This document shows, one piece after another, positions 41,456 to 50,888 of a stretch of DNA of 64,000 nucleotides. This DNA is from Pseudarthrobacter sp. SSS035. Its GTDB lineage: Bacteria; Actinomycetota; Actinomycetes; Actinomycetales; Micrococcaceae. The stretch lies in assembly GCF_023273875.1 (NCBI RefSeq), contig NZ_CP096882.1, forward strand, positions 4,960,001 through 5,024,000, in the 5' to 3' direction. A program made the position numbers and the translations under genes. Each line of letters starts with the position of its first letter. Positions within the stretch are counted from its first letter, which is position 1. Under the pieces are notes generated by a model. The model was not told the DNA's origin and searched no databases. It saw only the letters and a list, made by a program, of their open reading frames with translations.

Positions 41456-42446
41456 TTACAGGCTCTCGAGGAACGCGAGGATCTTGTCTGTTGGGTGGTA
41501 TCGGCCAGGGTTCGCGGATGCGGGTGTGGTCAGGGCTAGGGCTTTCTCCTTGATGGTGATGTCGGCATGGACGTAGGCGTCGGTGGACCGGACTCCGGCG
41601 TGGCCGAGCCAGAGGGCGATCACTGAGGTGTCGACCCCGGCTTGAAGCAGGGTCATCGCGCAGCTGTGACGGAACACGTGGGGGTGGATTTTCTTGCCCG
41701 ATAGCGATGGGCATGTTCGGGCCGCGGTCGCTGCGTGGGTGCTGACGCGCAGCGCGACGGCGTCGCGGGAGAGCCGCCGTCCGGTCCGGGTCGGGAACAA
41801 TGGCTCGTGTGGTTGTCCGGCTCGTTCTGCCAGCCAGGAACGCAGCAGTCCCTCAACGGGAGTGGTGAGTGGAACGGCGCGTTGTTTGCGTCCTTTGCCT
41901 TCGCAGCGGACGTTCGCGCCGGTGCCCAGGGTGACATCGGCGCAGTTCAGGCCCGTGAGCTCGGAAACCCGTAGTCCGGTCTGGATGGCCAGGAGCATCA
42001 TGGCCCTGTCTCGCCGGCCCTCCCACCTGGATTGGTCAGGGGCTGCGACGATGGCGTCGATCTCGGGCGGGGTCAGGAACGTTACGATGCGCTTGTCGAA
42101 CCGCTTCGGCGGGATGGCGAGCACGCGCTGGATCAGCAGCGCGTGCTCGGGATGACGCAACGCGGCGTAGGCGAACAGTGAGCGGATTGCTGTCAGGCGG
42201 ACGTTTCGGGTTCTGATGGTGTTGCCTCTCGTGGTTTTCCAGATGGGTGAGGAATCCTGAGATCATGGCCGCGTCCAGGTCGTTCCAGTCCAGTTGGGAA
42301 GGCAACTTGCCGGTCCGTGCATGGATGAACTCCAGCAGCAGCTTCAGGGCATCGCGGTAGGCTGCGATGGTCCGTGGGCTTGCTTGGCGCTGTTGGGCGA
42401 GTCGGTCGGTGAAGAACATCTGCAGGGTCGGTGCGATCAGCGTCAT
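41456..42446 (-). pseudogene. Tyrosine recombinase RitC, frameshifted
   Basis: The N-terminal SAM-like domain (LQMFFTDRLAQQRQASPRTI) is in one frame to about 42190. The catalytic domain follows in another: RDRAMMLLAIQTGLRVSELT with the first arginine, then HPHVFRHSCAMTLLQAG and ALWLGHAGVRSTDAYVHAD with the tyrosine. A single indel separates them. It is the third gene of the trio. Confidence 0.82.
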
Positions 42447-43374
42447 GAGCGGATCGCCGTCCAACCGGTGTTCTGGCGTGCCGCTGCCAGGGAGAGCAAT
42501 TCCGGCGCGGCCGAGAGATACCAATAGGTGGATGCCGGTTCGCGGTGGCCCAGGTAGGTTGATAGCGATGGAAGTTTCGCCTGCACGTCCTCGCCGGTGC
42601 GATACCAGCTGAGCAGGGTGCGGACCGCGAACGTGTGGCGGAGATCGTGCAGCCTGGGCGCCGAGACTGCCCCGCCCCCGACCCCGGCGTCATTGACCAA
42701 CTGCCGGAATGTTTGGCAGACGGCCGCGTAGCATAGGCGTTGTGGGTCTGGGACACGAAGAAGCTTGGCGCCTCTGGTCGGGGGTCCAGTTCGTCGCGGA
42801 GTTGGGTGTATGCCCTCAGCGCCTGCATAGCGGTGCTGTGAAGTGGAACCAGCCGGGACTTACCGAACTTGGATTCGCGGATCAGCAGCACGTTTTCGGA
42901 CCAGTCGATGTCGCTGCGGTCAAGCTTGATTGCCTCACCGATCCGCAAACCACTCGCCGCGAGCAGCCCGACCAGAGTCTCGTAGGTCGCGGCCCGCAGC
43001 GGTGGGTTGATCGAGATGCGTGTCTGGCCCATCAGCGCTTCGATGTCGGCTGTGGAGTAGATGAACGGTGGGCGCCAGCGCTGCCGGTGCGGCATCAGAC
43101 CCGACGGCGGGATCTCCGTGCTGGGGTAAATACCGGCCAGATAGCGGGCGAACCCCCGGGCCGCTGTCATCCGATGCGGCCCCACCGTCGTCGGCCTCCC
43201 TGTGGGCGATTGCTGCGCCCAGTCCAGTGCCGCATCGATGGTCACCGTAGACGCTCCGTGAACGTTCAGATAAGCCACGAAGCCCGGCAGTAGCCATCGG
43301 GCCTCGGCCATTTCATGCCCGAGCGAACGACGCAGTTGCAGGTAGTCTGCGAGGTCCTGCTCCAACGCACTCAC
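42443..43374 (-). pseudogene. Tyrosine recombinase RitB, frameshifted
   Basis: The GTG start at 43374 overlaps the ritA stop. The frame gives LEQDLADYLQLRRSLGHEM, then YETLVGLLAASGLRIGEAIK with the catalytic arginine. Near 42745 an indel shifts the frame; the continuation is VNDAGVGGG and LHDLRHTFAVRTLLSWYRTG, then YLGHREPASTYWYL. All catalytic residues are there but in two frames. Confidence 0.82.
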
Positions 43375-44358
43375 CGCCCGAGCCCCGGCCACGGCTGGGC
43401 AACCTGGCGCAGCACGACCAGATCAACTTTCGCATAGAGGGCGGTAGTGGCCAGATCCTGATGGCGCAAGTCCTGGCTGATCGCCACCAGGCCCGCGCCC
43501 CTGCGGAGTAGTTCGCCGGCCAGGGCACGCCTCAGCCCGTGCGCTCCGACATTGGGCAGGCCCGCACGTTTGCAGGCCCGCTCGACAACGTCGCCGACCA
43601 GCTCGGCGCGGATCGGTCCGCGCGGAGCCCGGCAGGTCAGGAAAACATGCACGGCCTCTACAGGATTTCGGCCAGAGGACAGATAGGCGACCAGCGCTTC
43701 GCCGACCTCAGACGGTAGCGGCAACCGGTCTTGCCGACGCGCCTTGCCCCGGACCATGAGTTCCCCGGACCGCCAGTCCAGGTCACGCAATTCCATGCGG
43801 GTAACGCAGGACCGAACGCAGCTCGGCCACCCGTCCCTTCGCCGACCCGGCCGAAACCCGGGCGAATTCCCGCAGCAGAAACGCATTGATCTCTACCCCG
43901 GTCAGAGCCTCTGGGGCGAATACTCCACCGGCCGAGGACTCCTGAAGGAAACACCGGGCAGTATTCTCGTAACGCAACACCGTGGTCAGCGCCAAGCCTC
44001 GCTCCTCGGTCATCCACAACCGGTAGGAGGCCAGAAGCGCACTCAACGGCGTCACCAGGGCCGCTCTCTCAGGGAGAGTGCCAACTTCGCGCAAATAGCT
44101 CAACAGCGGCGTCATCGCGCGGGGACCCGGGCTTCTCCGCTGGCCGGCCTCGCTGCGGGCAGCGAGGAACGCCGCTACGCGTTCCTCGTTCAGATCCTCT
44201 CTCCTGAGCCCTTCGGCAGAAAGCCAGAGACCGAGCTGGCCTAAATCCTTCAGCATGTTCCGGACGGTGCCCGGCGTGTAACCCCGCCGCGTCAGCCATG
44301 CCCGGTAACCCTCGATGTGCGGCCACAATCGGCCGGCTTCCCTCTTCGGTGCTGACAC
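43371..44358 (-). pseudogene. Tyrosine recombinase RitA, deleted and frameshifted
   Basis: The N-terminal part (IEGYRAWLTRRGYTPGTVRN and YRLWMTEERGLALTTVLRYE) runs to about 43790. The following RDLDWRSGELMVRGKARRQD and VGAHGLRRALAGELLRRGAG lie in another frame. The segment with the first catalytic arginine is missing, so an internal deletion accompanies the frame change. It is the first gene of the trio. Confidence 0.8.
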
Positions 44359-44496
44359 TGCACTTCGCCTCCTTCATGGGAGCACAGTTGCTCCCATGAT
44401 CAGGCTCCTCCCCGGGAAACTATGCCGATACGGCGTGGTTCACGTCTTCGAGGAAGCCAAAGCGCCACTGTCCGCTCTCGCTGGCTGCCGGGATAC

Positions 44497-44531
44497 CCTC
44501 GGCATAGTCGCGGGCTCGGCATAGGTCGATG
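44497..44531. repeat. Terminal inverted repeat of the RIT element, right
   Basis: This is the perfect inverted partner of 41366-41400, with CTCGGCATAG at 44498-44507 and 44515-44524. A further CTATGCCGA lies inside the element at 44420-44428. The same 10-base unit thus occurs three times at each end and is a plausible recombinase binding site. Confidence 0.85.
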
Positions 44532-44842
44532 ATCAGGATCCCGTCGGGATCGCCCAAGTGGCGGTTGACGTAGGTGAACAGGTCATCCCGCACAGCATCC
44601 GGGTCCCAGTCGGTAGTCGAGAGCAGGCGCTGCATGCCATCCGGGGTGCCGTGCCCGGCGCGTTCAGACAGGGTCCAGGAATTCTTGCGTTCCTCATCCG
44701 AAAGCAGCCCGCGCACATACCCAACAGCATTCCGCCGTGGTTCGGACCGGACAAACCGTGGCCCAATAAGATCGCCGATTTCTTCCAGACCTTCGGCCCA
44801 CTCTTCTACGTCCGCCACACAAATATCATCACTCACCACCAA
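44526..44842 (-). pseudogene. IS701-like transposase, N-terminal fragment
   Basis: The minus-strand frame from 44842 reads VEEWAEGLEEIGDLIGPRFV, SEPRRNAVGYVRGLLSDEER and GTPDGMQRLLSTTDWDPDAV, ending DPDGILIID at the RIT junction. This is the start of an IS701-family DDE transposase; ILIID is the strand carrying the first catalytic aspartate. The normal continuation (ETGF) is replaced by RIT end sequence. The rest of the gene is missing. Confidence 0.8.
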
Positions 44843-45339
44843 CGATTAACAGGCCACGAGCGGAAAGTCCGGTAAAAACGCCGATGCAGCCAAAATTAAA
44901 CGCGACTGTAGTACTAAGAGGGAACGGACCCAGCGTGCCAGGTCCGTGTTGCCACGCAACGACACCGTAAGAATGTGGTGCACGGAAGCGGACTCGAAAA
45001 AGGGTTTATGAGCGCTCGCGCCGGCCCGAAAAAATCTTCCGTGCGTCCACGGCAGCAGACGTTTCATGCCTCAAGACCCCCTTCCAGCGATGCGATAATC
45101 ATTCCGGTTCCTGCCTTTCTGGGTGTCCGTTCCGTCACCGCACGGTGGGGCGGCCCGCTCCAAAAATACGGCGACCTTCTGACAGTAGACGATGGTCAGA
45201 ACTTAGATTCCAGCAGAGAGTGTCTGTCGCTACGCGACGTACACGCGCAAATTCAGTCGGTAGCCGGAGGAAGACATGCCGGGTCCCTTCGCGCCTTAGG
45301 ATCTGAACAGCCATAGACGACCGAGGAGAGGGATCTTGA
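44843..45339. other. Intergenic region before the nuclease genes
   Basis: No gene is recognised. TTCTGAC (45177-45183) and GTCAGAA (45195-45201) form a perfect inverted repeat 140 bases upstream of the nuclease gene at 45340 and could be an operator. The GAGGAGAGGG ribosome site of that gene lies at the right end. Confidence 0.4.
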
Positions 45340-47094
45340 ATGTCACGCATTGAATGGACGAGATACAACGGGGACGACATCGAGTCGGTGGTCGCGATGT
45401 TCATCAGCGGGGACTATCCGGCAGCGGAACGGATCAATCCGTCCGTGGGCGACGGTGGCATTGACGTGTTGGTCAAGACCGATAAGACACGCGTCTACCA
45501 GGTGAAGAAATTCACAGGACCTCTCTCAACCAGTCAGGCCAACCAGGTGAAGAAGTCGGTCGATAGATTGTGCACTGACCCGCGCGTCAAAGATTTGCAG
45601 GTGGACGAGTGGCACTTGGTGATGCCCTGGGACGCGACCTTGGAAACGAAGAAGTGGGTGATGGAGTATGTCACCGGAAAGGGTCTGCCAGAGCCGATTT
45701 GGGATGGCCTGACACAGTGCGACTTTTGGGCCAGCAAGTACCCACATGTCGTTGATTACTACTTGGGCGGGAGTGCCGATCGCATTCGGGAGATGGCGTT
45801 GTCCATCGTCCAAGGATTACGCCTGAAAAACATCAGGGAAGAGGACGTTCAAAGTCGGGACGTCGCTGGCTTTGCGGACGAGCTCAAGGAGACGGTGGCG
45901 GTCCTCAGCCGCGAAGACCCGTTTTACTCCTATGGAATCCAGGTGGAGCCCCAGTTCAAGACTCCTGACAAGGAAGACGTGCGCGCGGCGTTAACGAACA
46001 TTAAGCCCGGGGTCGTTCTCTCGACCCTGATGGGCGATGGCCACGTGAGCGTGCGCGTAGATGTCTACGTGAAGAACCAAGTGGCGCTGCAGCTGAACCC
46101 GCTGAAGATCAACGTCGTCATGACCGCAGCTCCTGAGTCCGAGGAAGCGACTGCAATCCAGAACTTTAGGAAGTTTGGCAGCCCAATGGAGTTGTCGAAT
46201 GGCGCTAGTGGTTCATCTGCGTTCCCCGGAGGACTCGGGGGAGAGTTCGAGAATGCGAGCGTAACGGTGCTTCCGGCTTCCGACAACGCGGAAGGGGAAC
46301 GGGAGCTACGTCTGGTGCTCTTCGACACGGAAGACCGCCAGATTGATTCACTGGTAATCCACCGCGAATACACCACGACAGGCATCCCCACAGAGGGCCA
46401 GGGCCCACGGGGCATGGAGTCGCGTCTGACTGATCACAACGGCATCTTGGAAGTTCTGCTGAGACTCGATGTGGATGAGCAGACCTCGAAGATGGCCACA
46501 ATGGCCCACCCTCCACATGGAAAACTTGCTGTCGACGTACTGCCAGTGCTGCGCTTTTACCAGAAGTTGAAAGCCCCCAATACGCTGACCGCCGCGCCGC
46601 GTTTCGGTCCTATATCTGACGTTCGACAGCCGCTGATGGAGAGAGACGGCAGCATTGCCGATCTGTGGGTCGACGTGGCCGAGGCGCTCAACCTTATCCA
46701 GGAACACACTGCACACAGGCTCCGCTTCCCGGACCTTGAACACGTGGAGGAAAAACTTATCCGCGAGGTTCTGCGTGCGGGCGCCCTGCTCCAAGGGCAG
46801 ACGCTCACGGAGCGCATGACGCTCGTTGCAACGGATCATGACCCTACGGTGTCGGACGAGACCACGACGCTTACGATGCTTGTGCCGTGGAAGATAGAGC
46901 TGCAAGAGGGGCCGGTTGACCTGGGCTATCTCGCGTACGCGTTCTCCGGTTCGTTGCGTGAGCGAGATCAAGAGTTGGAGGGTGGCAGGTACGACGTATG
47001 GGGCGTTGATGGCAGCAAGGTGCTAGTCAGAGTGCTGTCGGAGGAGGAGAAGAAGGCTCTACCGGACATCCCGATACTGGGTGGCGGGTCGTAG
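45340..47094 (+). CDS. Large protein with N-terminal PD-(D/E)XK (Mrr-like) nuclease motif
   Basis: This 584-residue protein is not a family I recognise as a whole. Residues 10-75 carry a restriction-endonuclease-like core. RINPSVGDGGIDVLV gives the metal-binding aspartate (D42) and VYQVKKF gives the QxK pair (Q54, K56), as in Mrr-type enzymes where Q replaces E. A following LVMPWDATLETKKWVMEYV fits the last strand/helix of that fold. The remaining 430 residues are mixed alpha/beta without membrane segments and may recognise a target. GAGGAGAGGG precedes the ATG at 45340. It lies beside mobile debris and upstream of a second nuclease-like gene. A type IV restriction-like or abortive defence role is inferred. 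Confidence 0.72.
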   Translation: MSRIEWTRYNGDDIESVVAMFISGDYPAAERINPSVGDGGIDVLVKTDKTRVYQVKKFTGPLSTSQANQVKKSVDRLCTDPRVKDLQVDEWHLVMPWDATLETKKWVMEYVTGKGLPEPIWDGLTQCDFWASKYPHVVDYYLGGSADRIREMALSIVQGLRLKNIREEDVQSRDVAGFADELKETVAVLSREDPFYSYGIQVEPQFKTPDKEDVRAALTNIKPGVVLSTLMGDGHVSVRVDVYVKNQVALQLNPLKINVVMTAAPESEEATAIQNFRKFGSPMELSNGASGSSAFPGGLGGEFENASVTVLPASDNAEGERELRLVLFDTEDRQIDSLVIHREYTTTGIPTEGQGPRGMESRLTDHNGILEVLLRLDVDEQTSKMATMAHPPHGKLAVDVLPVLRFYQKLKAPNTLTAAPRFGPISDVRQPLMERDGSIADLWVDVAEALNLIQEHTAHRLRFPDLEHVEEKLIREVLRAGALLQGQTLTERMTLVATDHDPTVSDETTTLTMLVPWKIELQEGPVDLGYLAYAFSGSLRERDQELEGGRYDVWGVDGSKVLVRVLSEEEKKALPDIPILGGGS

Positions 47095-47455
47095 CGCCAC
47101 GTTTCGCACTACAACCTCCCACCATGTGTTGCCAGGAGCCTGATTTTGAATGCTGATGTCCAGCGGTGAGAGGCTTCGTCCTTGTCCAAGGGGGTGTAAG
47201 TGCTCTTCGCACGGGAGCACGTACCGGAAGGGTGGGACTGGCTCCCGGTCTCAGCGCGTCTGAAGTCGGGGCCTCGCTCGACCTCGCATGCCCGGTTAGG
47301 GGCTTCTCCCCTGCTCATCCTGACGCCGATAATGAAGATTATGTCGTGTTGTCAGTTTGACGGGACAAAGTTCCCTTCATTTAACCGTATCAAATCCACC
47401 CCAGCAAGCAGTATCAGCAACCCCCTTTGTCATAGGCCGCTGCAATACTTGCGGC
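47095..47455. other. Gap between the two nuclease genes
   Basis: No gene is supported. Small hairpins occur (GTGCTC/GAGCAC near 47189-47210, AGGGG/CCCCT near 47304). The frame of the next gene extends upstream to a TTG at 47357, but that start lacks support. The gap probably holds a separate promoter for the second gene. Confidence 0.4.
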
Positions 47456-49870
47456 ATGAACCCCGCACCCCAACGCCTGGATTTTGTGGGCAGCAACGTG
47501 GCTAACAACCTCAACAAAGCTGTTGCCTACTACCAGCACATGGCAGAGAACATGACGGCCGATGAGGACCCCCGTGTATTTATGCGAGAGGCGATATCGG
47601 CTGCCCGCACCTCACTAGAGAAGTGTTTGCGGGGCTATGACTCATTCGACGCGCTTGCGTTCATCCGTCTCGCCGCCGGCCCGTGGGATTTTACTGACCT
47701 CAGGGAGAGCGAAAGTCAGATAGAGAGCTCTCAAGCTGCCCAGGATGTCGTGGCACTAACGCTTCTGGGCATGGGGCTTCCGCGGCAGCCGTTAACGGGG
47801 AAAAACTCCGGTCAACCAAATCCGGCAGAGGCACTAGGACTGGCAGCCAACATCGTGACCGCCGCGCGGACTCTGGCCCTCTTTCGCGGTCAGCGAGCGA
47901 ACCAGCCACTCGGTGCTCTCGCTGGTGAATTCATGGGGTACGAGCTGTCCGTCCGCGGACGTCAGTATGAATCCATCGCCAAGGAAGTAAATACAGAGCT
48001 TCTGGGCCACCCAGCAGTTTCGTCCGTCATCAATAGCGTGCTCGGATTCACCCTCGACGACATCCGTGCTGTCCGCGAGGCGTCAACAGCTCTGATGAAC
48101 GAACGCTTGTTCGGGGCTCGGGACCGACTTGGGGAAGCCAGCAAAGCCGGTCCACCCGCCGATGCGGAGTCCTTCAGGCACGACATTAATCTCATGATGA
48201 ACGAGTGCCGATTGTTCGGCGCTGTTTCACCCACGGATGTCGCCGAGCGTTCCGGAGTCGCGGAATCGACAGCGCGTGCAGTCTTGGACTTCTTCAGCAC
48301 CTCGCGGTCGGCGGAGAATGACGTCAACCCGGTCATGCGGTTCGTTGATGGTGAGCTTCCCACGCCAGGGGGATGTATCGCTGACGAGGACGAATACCTC
48401 CTTCTCAACGGTTTCTTGAGCGAAGACGAGTTGCGCCGGAATCTCGAAAGGGGGTTGATCGCAGCCGCGGCCGAGAAGAAGAATAATGCTGCGAAGATGT
48501 GGCCGAAGTATGACAAACGGCGTGCCGTTTACTCCGAGTCGAAATCCGCTAACTTGATTGGCAAGCTCCTACAAGGCGCTAAGCCGCATTGGGAAGGACA
48601 GAAGTACATCGGCCCGGTTGATACCAAGGACACAAACAGCCTGGGCAGGGACTCCGACCGTACTGCTGTAATGACCGACAAGTTCGAATCTGACATATTG
48701 TTCCTGGTCGACGGGGTCGCTCTATGCGTTGAGGTGAAAGCCGCGTCTATTACCGAGAAATCCCGGGGTGGCAACGCACAGCGGTTAGCCAAGGATCTGC
48801 AGAAGACTCTCAAGGAGGGCAACGAGCAGGCCAACCGATTGACCCGTCTCATAAGCACCAACGGAGGCGTTTGGAGCGTCGAAGGTGAATGGATCGACTT
48901 GTCGTCTGCGTCTGAGATCCACTCAATCGTCGTGATGCTCGACGATATGGGGCCCCTATCCTTGTCCATGAACGTGCTGGCGGACAAAGGCATCATCGAG
49001 TCCGACGAAGTCCCGTGGATCGTAAGCATGCATGACTTGATCGTGATAAGCCAAACCGTCGATCACTCTGCCCAGTTCCTCGAGTACCTGCGGCGTCGCA
49101 GAGGCCGCCGGCTGGCAACTATGGTCAATGGCGTCGACGAGTTGGACATGTTTATGTGGTTCCTCACAGGAGGCATGTACTTCGATCCCGAACCTCATGA
49201 GATCGCTAAACACATACCAGTGGAGTCGCCTATCAAGGCTTCCGAGCTGCGCCGCTACGAAGAGCAGCCTCGTGTTCGGCTAGGTACACTCACTGACCCA
49301 CTCGATGCATGGTTCTATTGGCAAGAAGGCCTCTCAAAGTCTCAGGTGGTCAAGCCAGCCAGGCAGGAGCAGCCATGGGTTGAGCAGTACCTATCCGCTA
49401 GCGAGGCAACCCACCCTCGTGGTTGGCTACGGTTTGGCGCCGATCTGGTGGGGTTGAGCGAAAGCGCGCAAGGAAGTATCGGGAAGAATCTGAAGGCAGT
49501 AAGGCGCACAGCCCGGGGTGGCGGCATTGAGCGTAGCCTGACAACGCATGGTGCCAGTTCCTTTGGTTCCTGGTTACTCACGATGTCGGTCGCGCCGAAA
49601 GATGCGAGCACGGACCACCTGGCCGAATATATGGATGCCAAGCAGTACCAGACGCACTCTGACAGAGCGATGTTGCTCCTCTATCAGCCTGATGGGTCGC
49701 TAATTGGGACGCGCTACCGGGGCAGGCCTCAAGAACGAACCACCGACCGCGACCATGCTGTAGAAATCGCGCCGCTGCGCGGTCTCAAAATGACGTTCAC
49801 CAAACTACCTCCCAGCGCCCGGCGCAGCACAGTCCGGCTACGGGGCGCTCGAGGGAAGAAGAAGCGCTAG
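47456..49870 (+). CDS. Large protein with central NERD/PD-(D/E)XK nuclease motif
   Basis: This 804-residue protein is unfamiliar overall. A possible helix-turn-helix lies at about 258-281 (SPTDVAERSGVAESTARAVL). A nuclease-related core lies at about 408-430: ESDILFLVDGVALCVEVKAA supplies D413, E426 and K428. The helix that follows, with QANRL near 458-462, fits the NERD-type PD-(D/E)XK fold. The C-terminal 300 residues are unassigned and end in a very basic tail (RLRGARGKKKR). The ATG at 47456 is the first plausible start, though without a clear ribosome site, so leaderless translation is possible. The partner gene at 45340 has a different nuclease fold variant, suggesting a two-gene system. 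Confidence 0.7.
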   Translation: MNPAPQRLDFVGSNVANNLNKAVAYYQHMAENMTADEDPRVFMREAISAARTSLEKCLRGYDSFDALAFIRLAAGPWDFTDLRESESQIESSQAAQDVVALTLLGMGLPRQPLTGKNSGQPNPAEALGLAANIVTAARTLALFRGQRANQPLGALAGEFMGYELSVRGRQYESIAKEVNTELLGHPAVSSVINSVLGFTLDDIRAVREASTALMNERLFGARDRLGEASKAGPPADAESFRHDINLMMNECRLFGAVSPTDVAERSGVAESTARAVLDFFSTSRSAENDVNPVMRFVDGELPTPGGCIADEDEYLLLNGFLSEDELRRNLERGLIAAAAEKKNNAAKMWPKYDKRRAVYSESKSANLIGKLLQGAKPHWEGQKYIGPVDTKDTNSLGRDSDRTAVMTDKFESDILFLVDGVALCVEVKAASITEKSRGGNAQRLAKDLQKTLKEGNEQANRLTRLISTNGGVWSVEGEWIDLSSASEIHSIVVMLDDMGPLSLSMNVLADKGIIESDEVPWIVSMHDLIVISQTVDHSAQFLEYLRRRRGRRLATMVNGVDELDMFMWFLTGGMYFDPEPHEIAKHIPVESPIKASELRRYEEQPRVRLGTLTDPLDAWFYWQEGLSKSQVVKPARQEQPWVEQYLSASEATHPRGWLRFGADLVGLSESAQGSIGKNLKAVRRTARGGGIERSLTTHGASSFGSWLLTMSVAPKDASTDHLAEYMDAKQYQTHSDRAMLLLYQPDGSLIGTRYRGRPQERTTDRDHAVEIAPLRGLKMTFTKLPPSARRSTVRLRGARGKKKR

Positions 49871-50005
49871 TAGCTGGCGCCAGGAAGGGCCATGGGAATC
49901 ACCGCGATCTTCGGCCCGCGGACTTTGGTTTCGTTGGCGCCGATAGTGTCTAAGGAGGCCGCGAATGCTATATGACACTCCGTTCCTGCATCGGCCCCAG
50001 CGAGT

Positions 50006-50422
50006 CTACCGATTGCCGTGCGTGTGAACGTGTCCAGGTTTCAGTCCGCCAAGAAGCAAGTCCCCCAAGGTGACCCAGTCCTTCGCCGAAGCCCGATCGT
50101 CGGCCAGGAACTCGAGGCATTCCCTTGTGCTCCATTGCTCGAATCCGTTCAAGAGATATGGCTCCGCGTGGTTCGCCCATCCTGCCCGGACACCGGTCCG
50201 CCGTTCGGATTTTCCCATGCCCAACCAGATCTGATTCCCGGCATTTATTCCACCAATGGCCGGGAAGCTACCGGAACGTGCCCATGAACGCCACGCGCGG
50301 TTAAACGCCAGTTCCATGTCAATCTTCCCGCCAGCAACACGAACCACGCCGCGTGACAACACACCTAGAGCCAGCCCCTCGACTACGTGCTTCACTTGCT
50401 GGTCTTTTGTCTGCTTTGTCAT
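50006..50422 (-). CDS. Small conserved-looking hypothetical protein
   Basis: This 138-residue protein has a coherent globular composition (VVEGLALGVLSRGVVRVAGG, AFNRAWRSWARSGSFPAIGG) and converges on the 804-residue nuclease-like gene. I do not recognise the family. No good ribosome site precedes the ATG at 50422. It may be a third component of the putative defence locus or an unrelated gene. Confidence 0.5.
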   Translation of the reverse strand: MTKQTKDQQVKHVVEGLALGVLSRGVVRVAGGKIDMELAFNRAWRSWARSGSFPAIGGINAGNQIWLGMGKSERRTGVRAGWANHAEPYLLNGFEQWSTRECLEFLADDRASAKDWVTLGDLLLGGLKPGHVHTHGNR

Positions 50423-50888
50423 GCTTAGATGCTATTGGCCGCAGTTGCGCCGGGGAGGAAGCCACCCCCAATCTGCTGTTTGTTCGCTGACGTACACCCC
50501 AAACTGGACGTCAGCAGCCGGGTCAATCACCGTCAGAATAGGGTCCTACGACAGTTCCTGCATTCCCTGAGTAGACAGTCTCAGACTCAGATCTGACAGA
50601 AGACTTGGGCCGCCGGCAACGAGGACCGCATCCACTTAGCTTGGGGCGCCTGCCTCTGCAGCCGGCCATCGAGGGCCCCAGCCAAGGACCCGGTGGGCCC
50701 GGAAACCCTCAAATTGGCGAAGCTCCGGTCAAATAGCGGTTGACCGAAGCTTCGGTACATTATGCGTACCTGAACCTTGGAGTTCCCTGAAAACGGTGGG
50801 TGCGTGGCCCATTTCGATCACACCGGCGGCCTCTTGGAACCAGTTATCACAAAGCACCCCGGCCACTGAAAGCCGGGCAAACGGGCTT
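50423..50888. other. Intergenic region with a strong stem-loop (50718-50754)
   Basis: GAAGCTCCGGTCAA (50719-50732) and TTGACCGAAGCTTC (50740-50753) pair at 13 of 14 positions around a 7-base loop, and one flanking C-G pair extends the stem. It lies downstream of the minus-strand ATPase gene and could terminate it, though a T-run is lacking. A TCCCTGAAAACGGTGG near 50783 resembles the IS3-type end at 18833. No gene is seen. Confidence 0.5.

Larger units (their letters stand above)
41372..44525. mobile_element. Decayed recombinase-in-trio (RIT) element
   Basis: Three overlapping tyrosine recombinase genes in one direction, bounded by a 35-base perfect inverted repeat, match the RIT element organisation (RitA, RitB, RitC). 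All three genes carry frameshifts and the first also has an internal deletion, so the element is immobile unless helped in trans. The left flank is an IS1380-like gene cut after GCID. The right flank is an IS701-like gene cut after ILIID. The size is about 3.15 kb. Confidence 0.8.

Noticed and set aside
41151..41576. Intact 141-residue gene
   Set aside because: Only the first 73 residues are transposase; the rest is read-through into the RIT end and ritC antisense DNA.
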